NCBI RefSeq assembly: GCF_013256425.1
Contig: NZ_CP053904.1
Span: 3,658,001 to 3,722,000, forward strand
DNA: 64,000 bases
Reading direction: 5' to 3'
Origin: Hymenobacter sp. BRD67
GTDB taxonomy: Bacteria; Bacteroidota; Bacteroidia; Cytophagales; Hymenobacteraceae
Both the position numbers and the translations under genes were made by a program. Every line of letters starts with the position of its first letter. Position 1 is the stretch's first letter. Under the pieces are notes generated by a model. The model was given only the letters and a program-made list of their open reading frames with translations. It was not told the DNA's origin and did not search any database. Below, piece by piece: positions 56,020 through 64,000 of the stretch.

Positions 56020-58112
56020 ATGAACCTGAATCCGGCGCTACTTTTTATACCGGCCGTGGCCGCTGGCCTGCTGGCCGCCCCCACTGCCCAAGCCCAAACG
56101 GTGCTCTGGGCCAGCAAGGTAGAAGCAGTTTCTTCCCAAAAAGCGAAGGGCAAGGAGCCGTTTTCGCCCGAGAAGGTACTGGGCGAACCCAATGCCCAGC
56201 CCCTTGGCCAAATCAACAACGAGGCCTGGATTCCGGCCAAGGACGGCGCCAACGAGTTTATTGAGGTGCGCTTTGCCCGCTCGGTGCAGGCCCAGCAGGT
56301 AACAGTTATTGAAAATTTCAACCCTGGCTCCGTCACCAAAATCGAGCTCATTGATACCAAGGGGGAACACCACCAGGTATATACCAATACCAACCCCGGG
56401 CCGCTGCCCGAGGCCTTTCGTACGCTTCAGGTCAAGTTTAAGCCCGAGAAATACCGCACCATCGGGGCCCGCATAACTATGAATACGGCCAAAGTAACGG
56501 GCGTAAATCAGATTGATGCTATTGGGGTGGCCAACGTGGACGTGCAGATTGTGAAGCAGGATTTTAAGAACCCGGCCAGCTCCGACGTCGAGACGGTGCA
56601 GATGGACTCGACTCTTAAGAATCTGGGCCCCAACATCAACAGCCGCTACGTAGATACTCACCCGGTGATTTCGCCCGATGGGCGCACCATGTTTTTTGCC
56701 CGCCAGGGCCACCCCGGCAACGTGGGCGGCTCGCGCGACCCCCAGGATATCTGGTACTCGAAGCTGACGAGCGGCAAAAACCAGACCTGGAGCCCGGCCC
56801 GCAACCTGGGCTCGCCGCCCAACGGCCCCGAAGACCCCAACGGCCTGGCTTCGGTATCGGCCAACGGCCAGGTGGCGCTGCTGATTGGCGTGTACGTCGA
56901 TGGGTTTATGGAGCCCAAAGGCTTCAGCACGAGCCGGCACTCGCCCGGTGGCTGGAGCGTGCCGCAGAAAGTACAGATTGACAACTACCGCAACGACGAC
57001 AAGGAGCACCTCGACGGCTTCCTGGCAACCTCGGGCAAGGCGCTGCTTATGGCTGTGGAGCGCCCCGAGGGCCAGGGCGGGCAGGATATTTTCGTGAGTT
57101 TTCCCAAGCCCACGCCCGTGGGTGAGCAGTACGACCCCAAAAAGCCGGTGCAGTGGACCAAGCCTATCAGCCTGGGGCCGACCATCAACACGCCGGGGGC
57201 TGACTTTGCGCCCTTCCTGGCTTCGGATAATAAGACGCTGTATTTCGCTTCCGACGGACACGGAGGATATGGCAAAAGTGATATATTCTACTCCAAGCGC
57301 CTCGACAGCACCTGGACGCACTGGAGCGTACCGCGCAATATGGGGCCGGTGGTGAATTCGCCCGATTTTGATGCTTACTACACCGTGTCGGCGGCCGGCG
57401 ATAATGCCTACCTGGTGTCGTCGCGCAATGGTACCGACGGCTCGAAAGATATTTTTCGCATTGCGCTGGCGCCGGCCTTCAAGCCCGAAGTGGTGACGCT
57501 GGTGCAGGGCAAGGTGCTGGATGCCGTGACCAAAAAACCCATCCGGGCGCTCATTCACTACGAAAACCTGATTACCGGCGAGGAAATCGGCGTGGCCGAA
57601 TCGTCGCCGGTCGATGGCTCCTACACCATTGTGCTGCCGGCCGGCGTGCAGTACGGCTACCGCGCCGAAGCCGCCGACTACATCGCCGAAAACGCCAGCC
57701 TCGACGCTACGACCTCCGATAAATACTCGGAAAAGCAGCAGGACCTGTTTCTGGTGCCTTTCAAAGTAGGTCAGAAAGTAAAGCTCAACAATATCTTCTT
57801 CCCCAGAGCAAGTATTACCTGCAGCCCAGCTCCTTTCCCGAGCTGCTGCGCTTGGTGCGCATCCTGCGCGACTACCCCACGGTGGAGATTCTGATTGGCG
57901 GCCACACCGACAACCAAGGCGACCCCGCGCTAAACCTGAAATTGAGCGAAGACCGGGTGAACGAGGTGAAGAAATATCTGGTTAGCAAAGGGATTGACGC
58001 CAAGCGCCTTACTACGCAGGGCTTTGGCGGCACCGAGCCCATTGCCAGCAATGACCAAGAAGAAACCCGCCGCTTCAACCGCCGGGTAGAATTTACGATT
58101 ACTAAAAAATAA
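56020..58112 (+). CDS. OmpA/PD40 cell-surface protein, PorE-like (frame broken)
   Basis: Reconstructed as 697 residues. Order: signal (MNLNPALLFIPAVAAGLLAAPTAQA); ~30-165 a discoidin-like beta domain (ASKVEAVSSQKAKG, EVRFARSVQAQQVTVIENFN); ~215-485 PD40/WD-like propeller (HPVISPDGRTMFFARQG, DIWYSKLTSG, TLYFASDGHGGYGKSDIFYSK); ~495-570 carboxypeptidase regulatory-like domain (VQGKVLDAVTKKPIRALIHY); ~590-697 OmpA C domain (ILIGGHTDNQGDPALNLKLS, RFNRRVEFTITKK), which binds peptidoglycan. The break at the C run 57801-57804 is cured by one base (FFPQSKYYLQP). The propeller-CRD-OmpA order resembles T9SS PorE, but a discoidin-like domain replaces TPRs. PorP-like and gldJ genes follow. Confidence 0.88.
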
Positions 58113-58115
58113 AGA

Positions 58116-58229
58116 ACCGTCTGTCATGCTGTGTTTACGAAGCACTTTAGCAGGTCCGCACCGTTAGAATTTTTTGTCCAACGCTTCGTTTACCTCGGGA
58201 AGATGCTTCGCAGGCTCCGCATGACAGCT
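58116..58229. repeat. imperfect inverted repeat before porP-like gene
   Basis: CTGTCATGC (58121-58129) and GCATGACAG (58219-58227) bound a region with further partial matches (ACGAAGCA, TGCTTCGCAGG). The right arm contains the likely start codon of the next gene. This looks like a dispersed repeat of the style seen at 25256-25362. Confidence 0.7.
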
Positions 58230-59276
58230 TTTTTTTCAGTGACTACCGGCCCGCGGCTGAGCCTGCTGGGCGTGGCGATGCTGGCCGCCGGTGCCGCTCA
58301 GGCCCAGGACGTATACTTTTCGCAGGCCTATGCCAACCGCCAGGCCGATAACCCCGCCTGGGCCGGCCTCGTGGACGACTACAGCGCCACGCTGAGCTAC
58401 CGCGACCAGTTTCCGCAGCTGGCCGGCTCTTTCCAAACCGTGCAGCTGGCCGCCGACTGGCGCCTGCCCCGGCCCGGCCTGCACCACGCGCTGGGAATAC
58501 TCATCAGCCAAGACCGCGCCGGCACCGTGGGCTACACCCGCTTTGGCGCTACGGCGCAATATGCCTACCACACGCGCCTCACCCGCACGCTGGCCCTGAG
58601 CGGCGGCGCGCAGCTGGGCTACGGCCGCCAGCGCGTGGGCTACGATAACCTCACCTTTGGCGACCAGTACAGCGCCGATGGCACGTACACCGGTGCCAGC
58701 GCCGAGAGCCTGGCCGGCTTTCCCCCCGTCAACTATGTGACGGTGGGCGTGGGCGGCGTGCTTTATGCTGAGCAGGCCTGGCTGAGCGTGTCGGGCCAGC
58801 ACCTCAACCGGCCCGACCTTGGCTTTCGCACGCAGGCTGGCCTGCCGCTACGGCTAGCAGTCAGCGGCGGCTACAAGCTTTTTCTGCAAAAGGCGGCCGG
58901 CGCGGGCAAGGGCGAAGTACACGAAATCAGCTTCACGCCGACCCTGGGCTACACCCGCCAGGGCGGCTCGCAGCGCTCCGAAGCAGGGGCCTATTTTCTG
59001 GCCGACCCCGTTACGCTGGGCGCGCTGTATCGCAACCTCAGCAGCCCCGACCTGGGCACCCAGCACGTAGTGGCAGTAGTGGCGGGCATCGCCTTTGGCG
59101 ACCTGCGGATTGGCTACAGCTACGACGTGGGAGTGAGCCAATTAGCCAGCGATTTGGGTGGGGCACACGAAATAACTTTAACGCTACGTGCGTTTGACAG
59201 AGTAGAAAGCGCATTTCGTCGCCTCAAACGCCGTAATTATCCCCCGCCCCTTGTCCTAGCTTCTGATTCTTCGTAA
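58221..59276 (+). CDS. PorP/SprF family T9SS outer-membrane protein
   Basis: A 351-residue beta-barrel protein of the PorP/SprF family, which links the type IX secretion and gliding machinery or its adhesins to the outer membrane. Signal MTAFFSVTTGPRLSLLGVAM to AAQAQ; then DVYFSQAYANRQADNPAWAG (family start), YRDQFPQLAGSFQTVQLAADW, HHALGILISQDRAG, and later beta strands ending GDLRIGYSYDVGVSQLASDLGGAHEITL, the classic PorP end. ATG 58221 lies in a repeat arm; longer frames (58203, 58131) are translated repeat. Follows the OmpA/PD40 gene, with gldJ next. Confidence 0.92.
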   Translation: MTAFFSVTTGPRLSLLGVAMLAAGAAQAQDVYFSQAYANRQADNPAWAGLVDDYSATLSYRDQFPQLAGSFQTVQLAADWRLPRPGLHHALGILISQDRAGTVGYTRFGATAQYAYHTRLTRTLALSGGAQLGYGRQRVGYDNLTFGDQYSADGTYTGASAESLAGFPPVNYVTVGVGGVLYAEQAWLSVSGQHLNRPDLGFRTQAGLPLRLAVSGGYKLFLQKAAGAGKGEVHEISFTPTLGYTRQGGSQRSEAGAYFLADPVTLGALYRNLSSPDLGTQHVVAVVAGIAFGDLRIGYSYDVGVSQLASDLGGAHEITLTLRAFDRVESAFRRLKRRNYPPPLVLASDSS

Positions 59277-59333
59277 TATTGCAACCAAATTGCTTGTCAT
59301 AATCTATTAGCGCCTTCGGCAAATTCCTTTGTT

Positions 59334-60608
59334 ATGAGATTTACTAACTATTTGAGCCTGCTGGCAGCCGGCACGCTGGCCCTGGCCAGCTGCGGCCACA
59401 AGGGCGCGCCAACGGCTACCAACCCCGGCAAGGCGTCGTCCACGACTGGTATTGAGTACAATACCGACGAAGGCATGAAGGTGGCAAACTTCAAGAAAAT
59501 CCCGACCGGCCCCGGCCTGGTGTACATCGAAGGCGGTCGCACGGTGCTGGGCTCGCAGGAAGAAGATGTAACCAACAACCACGACAACCTTGAGCGCACG
59601 GTTACCATTGCCTCGTTCTATATGGACGAAGCCGAGGTAGCAAATATTCATTGGCTTGAATATTTGCACTTCCTGCGCAAAGATTCCTCGGAAGAGAAAT
59701 ACAAGGCGGCCCTGCCCGATACCACTGTATGGGCCCGCGACCTGTCGTTCAACGACCCATACGTGACGTACTACCTGCGCTATCCCGGCTTCCGCTACTT
59801 CCCGGTAGTGGGCGTCAACTGGCTGCAGGCCGATAGCTATTGCGCCTGGCGCACGGCCAAGGTAAACGAAAACCTGGCCAAGGGCGGTGGTGGCGGCAGC
59901 AAAGGCGGCCTGTTCAAGAAGAAAGATAAAAAAGGTGACACTGGCACTGCCGCAGAAGGTGGCAAAACCGGCGCTGGCGCCGGGGCGCTGGCCGATGGCA
60001 AAGGTGGGGCATCCATCGAAAATGGCAATTCGGTACCTAACTATCGCCTCCCGACCGAAGCGGAGTGGGAATATGCTGCTCAGGCGCTGATTGGCACCCA
60101 GGAAGTAGGCAACGAAAACCAGGAAGAAAAGCGGATTTATCCCTGGGATGGCCGCGCAACCCGTAACCCTTACGGCAAAAACCAGGGCCAGTTCCTGGCC
60201 AACTTTAAGCGGGGCCGGGGCGACTACGCCGGCATTGCGGGCAGCCTGAACGACGGCGCCATGATTACAGAGTACGTATACGCCTACCCGCCCAACGACT
60301 ACGGCCTGTACAACATGGCGGGCAATGTGAATGAGTGGGTGCAGGACGTTTACCGCCCGCTCTCGTTCCAGGACGTAGAAGACCTGAACCCGTTCCGCCG
60401 CAACGGCGTAGGTGACGATGCCAAGGGCTACGACACGAAAGGCTACCAGAGCCTCATCAACGACCACGTTCGCGTGTACAAAGGCGGCTCGTGGCGCGAT
60501 GTAGCCTACTGGCTGTCGCCGGGCACCCGCCGCTTCCTGGCCGAAGATTCGGCTACGTCTACTATCGGCTTCCGCTGCGCGATGATTAATGCCGGCACGA
60601 ACAAGTAA
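59334..60608 (+). CDS. gldJ: gliding motility/T9SS lipoprotein GldJ
   Basis: A 424-residue lipoprotein of the formylglycine-generating-enzyme fold that stabilises the T9SS/gliding apparatus. Lipobox LALASC. FGE core: GLVYIEGGRTVLGSQEEDV, VASFYMDEAEVANIHWLEYL region, YLRYPGFRYFPVVGVNWLQADSYCAWRT, RLPTEAEWEYAA, YNMAGNVNEWVQDVYRP, VYKGGSWRDVAYWLSPGTRRF and STIGFRCAM. Between WRT and RLPTEAEWE is a 60-residue Gly/Lys-rich insert (~residues 183-240), low-complexity. Follows the PorP-like gene by 57 bases; terminator after it. Confidence 0.93.
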   Translation: MRFTNYLSLLAAGTLALASCGHKGAPTATNPGKASSTTGIEYNTDEGMKVANFKKIPTGPGLVYIEGGRTVLGSQEEDVTNNHDNLERTVTIASFYMDEAEVANIHWLEYLHFLRKDSSEEKYKAALPDTTVWARDLSFNDPYVTYYLRYPGFRYFPVVGVNWLQADSYCAWRTAKVNENLAKGGGGGSKGGLFKKKDKKGDTGTAAEGGKTGAGAGALADGKGGASIENGNSVPNYRLPTEAEWEYAAQALIGTQEVGNENQEEKRIYPWDGRATRNPYGKNQGQFLANFKRGRGDYAGIAGSLNDGAMITEYVYAYPPNDYGLYNMAGNVNEWVQDVYRPLSFQDVEDLNPFRRNGVGDDAKGYDTKGYQSLINDHVRVYKGGSWRDVAYWLSPGTRRFLAEDSATSTIGFRCAMINAGTNK

Positions 60609-60834
60609 GACCACGGATTAGCTCGGATTTCACGGATTTTGTGAACGCCGGAAAAGGCTGCCTTCGGGCAGCCTTTTTTGTTTTTCATCCTTGCCTGGCA
60701 ACCGCCGGCAAAAGGCTGCCAGCTTATCGAATAGTTGTGAATAGTTTGCAGGGATAACAAGGAACAATAAACCAGCGCAGCCGCACCGACCACAAAATCC
60801 GCGTAATCCGCTAAAATCCGGGCTAATGAGTGGT
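60608..60834. repeat. inverted repeats of CGGATT type around a terminator
   Basis: ATTAGCTCGGATTTCACGGA (from 60618), followed by TTTTGTG, is matched in inverted, imperfect form by CACAAAATCCGCGTAATCCG (60791-60810) and AAAATCCGGGCTAATGAG after it. Each arm also holds short internal copies of the same CGGATT unit. Confidence 0.7.
60652..60679 (+). terminator. terminator of the gldJ transcript
   Basis: AAAAGGCTGCC, loop TTCG, GGCAGCCTTTTTT: strong stem with T run, 43 bases after the stop. Confidence 0.92.
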
Positions 60835-61535
60835 CATTCGGCGCAGGCAATGGTGGCAATGCTTACCGCCTGGGCACCGGCGGTAAGCAGCACCGTTGCG
60901 CAGGCTTCGAGGGTGGCGCCCGTCGTGAGTACGTCATCAACCAGCAGAATATGGCAGCCGACAATCCGTTCAGGCTCAGCTACTTCGAACACCGTGGCCA
61001 CGTTCTGCCAGCGGGCGGCGCGGCCTTTACGGGTTTGTGAAGCCGTGTGCTCGGTGCGGAGCAGCACGTGGGCGGCACAGGGGCAAGGTAGCGCGGCAGC
61101 CAGGCCAGTAGCAAAGGCTTCGGCCTGGTTGTAGCCCCGGCGGGCCAGCTTGCGCCGGTGCAGCGGCACGGGCACCACCAGGTCGAACTCCGGGCCCAGG
61201 CCTGCGGCGGCCAGCTCGGCGCCGTATAGCTGGCCCAGCGCACTGCCTACCTGCTGCTGGCCCCGGTACTTGAGCTGGTGCAGCAGCTCCTGCACGCGGC
61301 CGTTCTTCAGAAAAACCAGGTAGCTAAGGGTATGCTGCACGGGCAGCTTGCCCCAGAACCGGCGGGCCAGCGGATTCTGGTCGGGCGGCAGCAGGTGATA
61401 GTCGGTGTACGGCAGCTCGGCGCGGCAGCTGGTACAGAGGTGCGTCTCGCCGGCTACCAGCAGCTCGTGGCAGGCGAGGCACGGGCGCGGAAAAAACAAA
61501 GCCGCCAGGTCGGCCAGCAGCGGGGAAAGTATCAT
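60834..61535 (-). CDS. comF: ComF family phosphoribosyltransferase-like protein
   Basis: A 233-residue ComF-type protein, linked in other bacteria to DNA uptake. The N-terminus has a Cys4 zinc-ribbon-like pair: PCLACHELL and LCTSCRAEL. The PRTase core: FDLVVPVPLHRRKLARRGYN, QAEAFATGLA, RTEHTASQTRKGRAARWQNV, then the PRPP loop ILLVDDVLTTGATLEACA. ATG 61535 (MILSPLLADLAALFFPRPC) is used; the much longer frame upstream is a shadow of the neighbouring plus-strand gene. Divergent from the AhpD-like gene. Convergent with gldJ. Confidence 0.93.
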   Translation of the reverse strand: MILSPLLADLAALFFPRPCLACHELLVAGETHLCTSCRAELPYTDYHLLPPDQNPLARRFWGKLPVQHTLSYLVFLKNGRVQELLHQLKYRGQQQVGSALGQLYGAELAAAGLGPEFDLVVPVPLHRRKLARRGYNQAEAFATGLAAALPCPCAAHVLLRTEHTASQTRKGRAARWQNVATVFEVAEPERIVGCHILLVDDVLTTGATLEACATVLLTAGAQAVSIATIACAE

Positions 61536-61628
61536 TTCGAAGGCAAAGCGGTTAGGAAGCCGTAAGTTCGCCTTTGATGGGCAAAAACCTCTTTTTACTT
61601 CATCATTTTTACATTTTCTTTCGCTACT

Positions 61629-62387
61629 GTGTCTCTTACTACCGACTTCAACGACTACCGCCAGCGCATGAACGAGCGCGTGCTGGCCTACGATAACAAG
61701 GTTATCAAGCGCTTTTTCAACCTCGACACCAATACCTATGCCGCTGGGGCCATCGACGTAAAAACCAAGGAGATGCTGGGCCTGGCCTGCTCGCTGGTGC
61801 TGCGCTGCGACGACTGCGTGAAATACCACCTCGGCAAGTGCCACGAAGAAGGCCTGAGCGACGAAGAGGTATTTGAGGTATTTTCGATTGCCAACCTCAT
61901 CGGGGGCAGCATCGTGATTCCGCACTTCCGGCGGGCTGTGGAGTACTGGGAAGTGCTGCGGGCTGAAGCCGCCCTGGCCGGCCCCACGGCCGCTAAAACC
62001 GCAACTCATCCGCCCATGAGCACTAACCTGCCGGCCGGTGCCGGCGAGAGCGAGGCCGAGTTCAACCAGCGCTGGGACGAGCTGCTGACCGCGATGCAGG
62101 AGCGCTTTGGCCGGCGGCCCGACCTCAATGCGCTGCTGCTGCTTATTGGGGTGCAGGAGCTGGGGCAGGGTGTGGCCGAGTTTACCAAGGAGCAAAAGCA
62201 GGACCTGATGCACATTGCCACCTGTAAGCTCTTCAGCCTCAGCGGGCATTACGAGCTGGAGCGCACCGACGAGGAAGGCTGGCCTCATTATAAGCTGCTT
62301 ACGCCGGTACCGTTTGCCAACCTCAAAGAACAGGAACGCATGCTGAAATGGCATATCCTGGAATACTTCGACTCGCTCGATGAATAA
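61629..62387 (+). CDS. AhpD-like (carboxymuconolactone decarboxylase family) protein with extra domain
   Basis: A 252-residue protein starting at GTG 61629 (VSLTTDFNDYRQRMNERVL). Residues ~20-110: CMD/AhpD fold with the redox pair CDDC in LVLRCDDCVKYHLGKCHEEG (the His three residues before GKC suits AhpD-like peroxidase chemistry). Residues ~125-252: a second, helical domain (FNQRWDELLTAMQERFGRRP, ALLLLIGVQELGQGV, QDLMHIATCKLFSLSGHYEL) not recognised. The linker is Pro/Ala/Thr-rich. Peroxide defence is inferred from fold only. Followed by a hairpin and exonuclease III. Confidence 0.85.
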   Translation: MSLTTDFNDYRQRMNERVLAYDNKVIKRFFNLDTNTYAAGAIDVKTKEMLGLACSLVLRCDDCVKYHLGKCHEEGLSDEEVFEVFSIANLIGGSIVIPHFRRAVEYWEVLRAEAALAGPTAAKTATHPPMSTNLPAGAGESEAEFNQRWDELLTAMQERFGRRPDLNALLLLIGVQELGQGVAEFTKEQKQDLMHIATCKLFSLSGHYELERTDEEGWPHYKLLTPVPFANLKEQERMLKWHILEYFDSLDE

Positions 62388-62391
62388 GGTA

Positions 62392-62437
62392 CGGGGCGGC
62401 CTAAATATATTAATTTTAATGTATTTAGGCCGCCCCG
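62392..62437. terminator. hairpin between AhpD-like gene and xthA
   Basis: CGGGGCGGCCTAAATA (62392 on) pairs with TATTTAGGCCGCCCCG (to 62437) with an A+T-rich loop. It starts 4 bases after the stop and ends 14 before the next start. Confidence 0.75.
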
Positions 62438-62451
62438 CGTGATTACTTCTT

Positions 62452-63225
62452 ATGAAAATCGTTTCGTATAATCTCAACGGGCTGCGCTCGGCCCTGGGGA
62501 AGGGGCTACTCGACTGGGTGGCTGCTACCCAGCCCGATGTGCTGTGCGTGCAGGAGATAAAAGCCGGTACTGCTCCGCTCGATGTGAGCGGCCTGGCGGC
62601 GCTGGGTTACCGCGCCTACCTGCATCCGGCTCAGAAGCCTGGCTACAGCGGCGTAGCAACGTTTAGCCGCCTGGAGCCCAAGGCAGTGGTAGTTGGCTGC
62701 GGCGAAGCGCTCTACGACTGCGAAGGCCGGGTGCTACGGCTCGATTTTGAAGGCGTATCGGTGCTGAACACGTATATGCCTTCGGGCACGAGCGGGCCGG
62801 TGCGGCAAACGTTTAAGCTTGCCTGGCTGCACTGGTTCCGGACCTATGTAGCCGCGCTGCGGCAAGACGCCGCCGTGCCACCGCTCGTGATTGGCGGCGA
62901 CTTCAACTGCTGCCCGGCGGCGATTGACCTGCACAACCCAAAAGCCAATCAGCACAGCCCCGGCTACACGCCCGAGGAGCGCCAGTGGTTCCGGGATATG
63001 CTGGCCGATGGCTTTGCCGACTCGTTTAGAGAGCTGCACCCCGAACTGCCCGGGCACTACTCGTGGTGGAGCTACCGGGCCGGCTCGCGGGCCCGTAACG
63101 TAGGCTGGCGGCTCGACCACCTGCTGCTCGACCAGGCGCTGCTGCCTCGGCTGCGGGGTGCCGGCCTGTGGCCCGATGCCAGCCACTCCGACCATTGCCC
63201 GGCCTGGCTGGAGCTGGGAGCCTAG
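62452..63225 (+). CDS. xthA: exodeoxyribonuclease III
   Basis: A 257-residue AP endonuclease/3' exonuclease of base-excision repair. Marks: VSYNLNGLRSALGKG, CVQEIKAG (metal-binding Glu), GYSGVATFSR, VLNTYMPSG, VIGGDFNCCP (Asp/Asn), YSWWSYRAGSRARNVGWRLDHLL and SDHCPAWLEL (catalytic Asp/His). Length is standard. Follows the AhpD-like gene on the same strand across a hairpin; a terminator follows. Confidence 0.95.
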   Translation: MKIVSYNLNGLRSALGKGLLDWVAATQPDVLCVQEIKAGTAPLDVSGLAALGYRAYLHPAQKPGYSGVATFSRLEPKAVVVGCGEALYDCEGRVLRLDFEGVSVLNTYMPSGTSGPVRQTFKLAWLHWFRTYVAALRQDAAVPPLVIGGDFNCCPAAIDLHNPKANQHSPGYTPEERQWFRDMLADGFADSFRELHPELPGHYSWWSYRAGSRARNVGWRLDHLLLDQALLPRLRGAGLWPDASHSDHCPAWLELGA

Positions 63226-63248
63226 CATGGCGTGGGCTTCAGTATAAA

Positions 63249-63286
63249 CACAAAGCCCCGCAGCTTTACAGCGGGGGGCTTTGTGG
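63249..63286. terminator. bidirectional terminator
   Basis: CACAAAGCCCCGC pairs with GCGGGGGGCTTTGTG (one bulged G), loop ~9 bases, 24 bases after xthA and 41 before the end of the convergent T9SS cargo gene. Confidence 0.88.
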
Positions 63287-63326
63287 CTCAACTTTTTACA
63301 GAAAGGGTGACGCTTGTGCTCATCGG

Positions 63327-64000
63327 CTACTGCCCGGCTACTACCAGCCGCTGTGTCGTCAATGCCAGGCCCGCTGGGCTGCGCAGCACCACCTGGTACA
63401 AGCCAGGTGCCAGCGAAGCAGTGGAGATATGCACCAGATTGGCGGCTGCTTCGGGGCTTAGTACCTGGCTGCTTAGCAGCTGCCCCAGGCTTGAATAGAC
63501 ATTCACCGAAGTGCCGGCCACAAGTGCCGAGCTGCTGCCCAGCGTTACCTGCGCGGTAGTAGTGGCCGGGTTGGGGTAGAGCGAGAAACTAACCGGGGCA
63601 TTACTGGGAGCCAACACTACCACCGGTGAGAGCGTGGCGTGGCCATTTATATCGAGCTGACGCAGACGGTAGTACAAGGTGCCAGTAGCCTGGGCAGCAG
63701 TTTCGTCGCCCAGCTTATAGCTGTGCTGGCTCCCACTGGTACCAGCGCCGGCTACTTGCCCCATGGCCACAAAGCTGGCGGCCGGGTCGGCAGTGCGCTC
63801 CACCACGAAGCCCGCATTATTGAGCTCGGTGGCGGTGGTCCAGCTGATTTCGGCCGCGCCCGTGCCGGCTATGCGGCGCACGGCCAGGCTCAGCAGCGTT
63901 ACGGGCAGCGGGCCGGTGGGGGGCACTATCTTCAACGAGCCATTCGAGCTGTCAGAAAATGCATAGTAAACGCTGGTACTGCTGGCAGCAGTGGCCAGAC
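63327..64000 (-). CDS. T9SS type A sorting-domain protein, C-terminal part
   Basis: The last ~224 residues of a secreted protein whose start lies beyond the window; the frame is open to the edge. Visible residues ~25-125: a fibronectin/Ig-like beta domain common next to these tails (SWTTATELNNAGFVVERTAD, YYRLRQLDINGHA). The last ~80: T9SS type A C-terminal sorting domain (FSLYPNPATTTAQVTLG, GLYQVVLRSPAG, QRLVVAG). It should be exported and possibly lipid-linked on the surface. The catalytic or binding part is not visible. Confidence 0.9.
   Translation of the reverse strand, partial: LATAASSTSVYYAFSDSSNGSLKIVPPTGPLPVTLLSLAVRRIAGTGAAEISWTTATELNNAGFVVERTADPAASFVAMGQVAGAGTSGSQHSYKLGDETAAQATGTLYYRLRQLDINGHATLSPVVVLAPSNAPVSFSLYPNPATTTAQVTLGSSSALVAGTSVNVYSSLGQLLSSQVLSPEAAANLVHISTASLAPGLYQVVLRSPAGLALTTQRLVVAGQ

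Noticed and set aside
60834..62477. 547-residue frame including ComF
   Set aside because: Residues before the ComF start are the complement of the AhpD-like gene; ComF begins at 61535.

Overview
The window reads as a chromosomal segment from a G+C-rich member of the Bacteroidota, most likely a Hymenobacter-like member of the Cytophagales. The grounds are high G+C coding sequence, type IX secretion (T9SS) components (PorP/SprF-like protein, GldJ, an OmpA/PD40 protein), three proteins with the T9SS C-terminal YPNP/FPNP sorting signature, a Bacteroidota-type lycopene cyclase, and a promoter of the TTTG/TAnnTTTG type. The genus is inferred from recognised protein families, not from a marker gene. 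No rRNA, tRNA, CRISPR array, insertion sequence or phage gene was found.

Layout. 1-12 kb: the end of an RND efflux permease, an acyl-carrier-like protein with Thr at the usual Ser site, an NlpC/P60 hydrolase, an SDR oxidoreductase, a PlsC-type acyltransferase, a redox-type two-component pair (cNMP-domain histidine kinase plus response regulator fused to a thioredoxin-reductase-like flavoprotein), and a divergent McrBC type IV restriction pair. 12-24 kb: an ECF sigma factor followed by a membrane-anchored trypsin-like protease with an anti-sigma-like N-terminus, a DUF1800/DUF1501 pair, RlpA, DUF72, DUF1345 and nicotinate phosphoribosyltransferase. 24-36 kb, all on the minus strand: a nucleotide synthesis block (pyrF, pyrE, purL, purQ, a purC-purE fusion, purD, purN, purF, purM). 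36-48 kb: P1-type nuclease, a decayed Uma2 gene, a porin, MgtE, an M13 peptidase, small membrane and lipoproteins, and a T9SS-exported metalloprotease. 48-64 kb: LuxR regulator, pyrophosphatase, DUF421, EttA, DUF349, an ABC ATPase, lycopene cyclase, the T9SS-related group, ComF, an AhpD-like protein, exonuclease III and the end of another T9SS cargo protein.

Two properties cut across the whole window. First, 17 otherwise well-conserved genes carry 21 breaks of the reading frame, and every one is repaired by adding one base, nearly always to a run of C or G. This looks like a base-calling artefact, so these genes are annotated here as full-length CDSs spanning the break and not as pseudogenes. 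Second, gene ends and gaps are rich in long perfect or near-perfect inverted repeats, including three zero-loop palindromes of 56 to 62 bp and a repeated family next to pyrE and pyrF.

The most interesting biology is the PAICS-like PurC-PurE fusion with a class II AIR carboxylase, the sigma factor/anti-sigma-protease unit, the kinase/flavoprotein two-component pair, and the Ser-less carrier protein. No gene cluster could be identified with confidence as a wholly new system.
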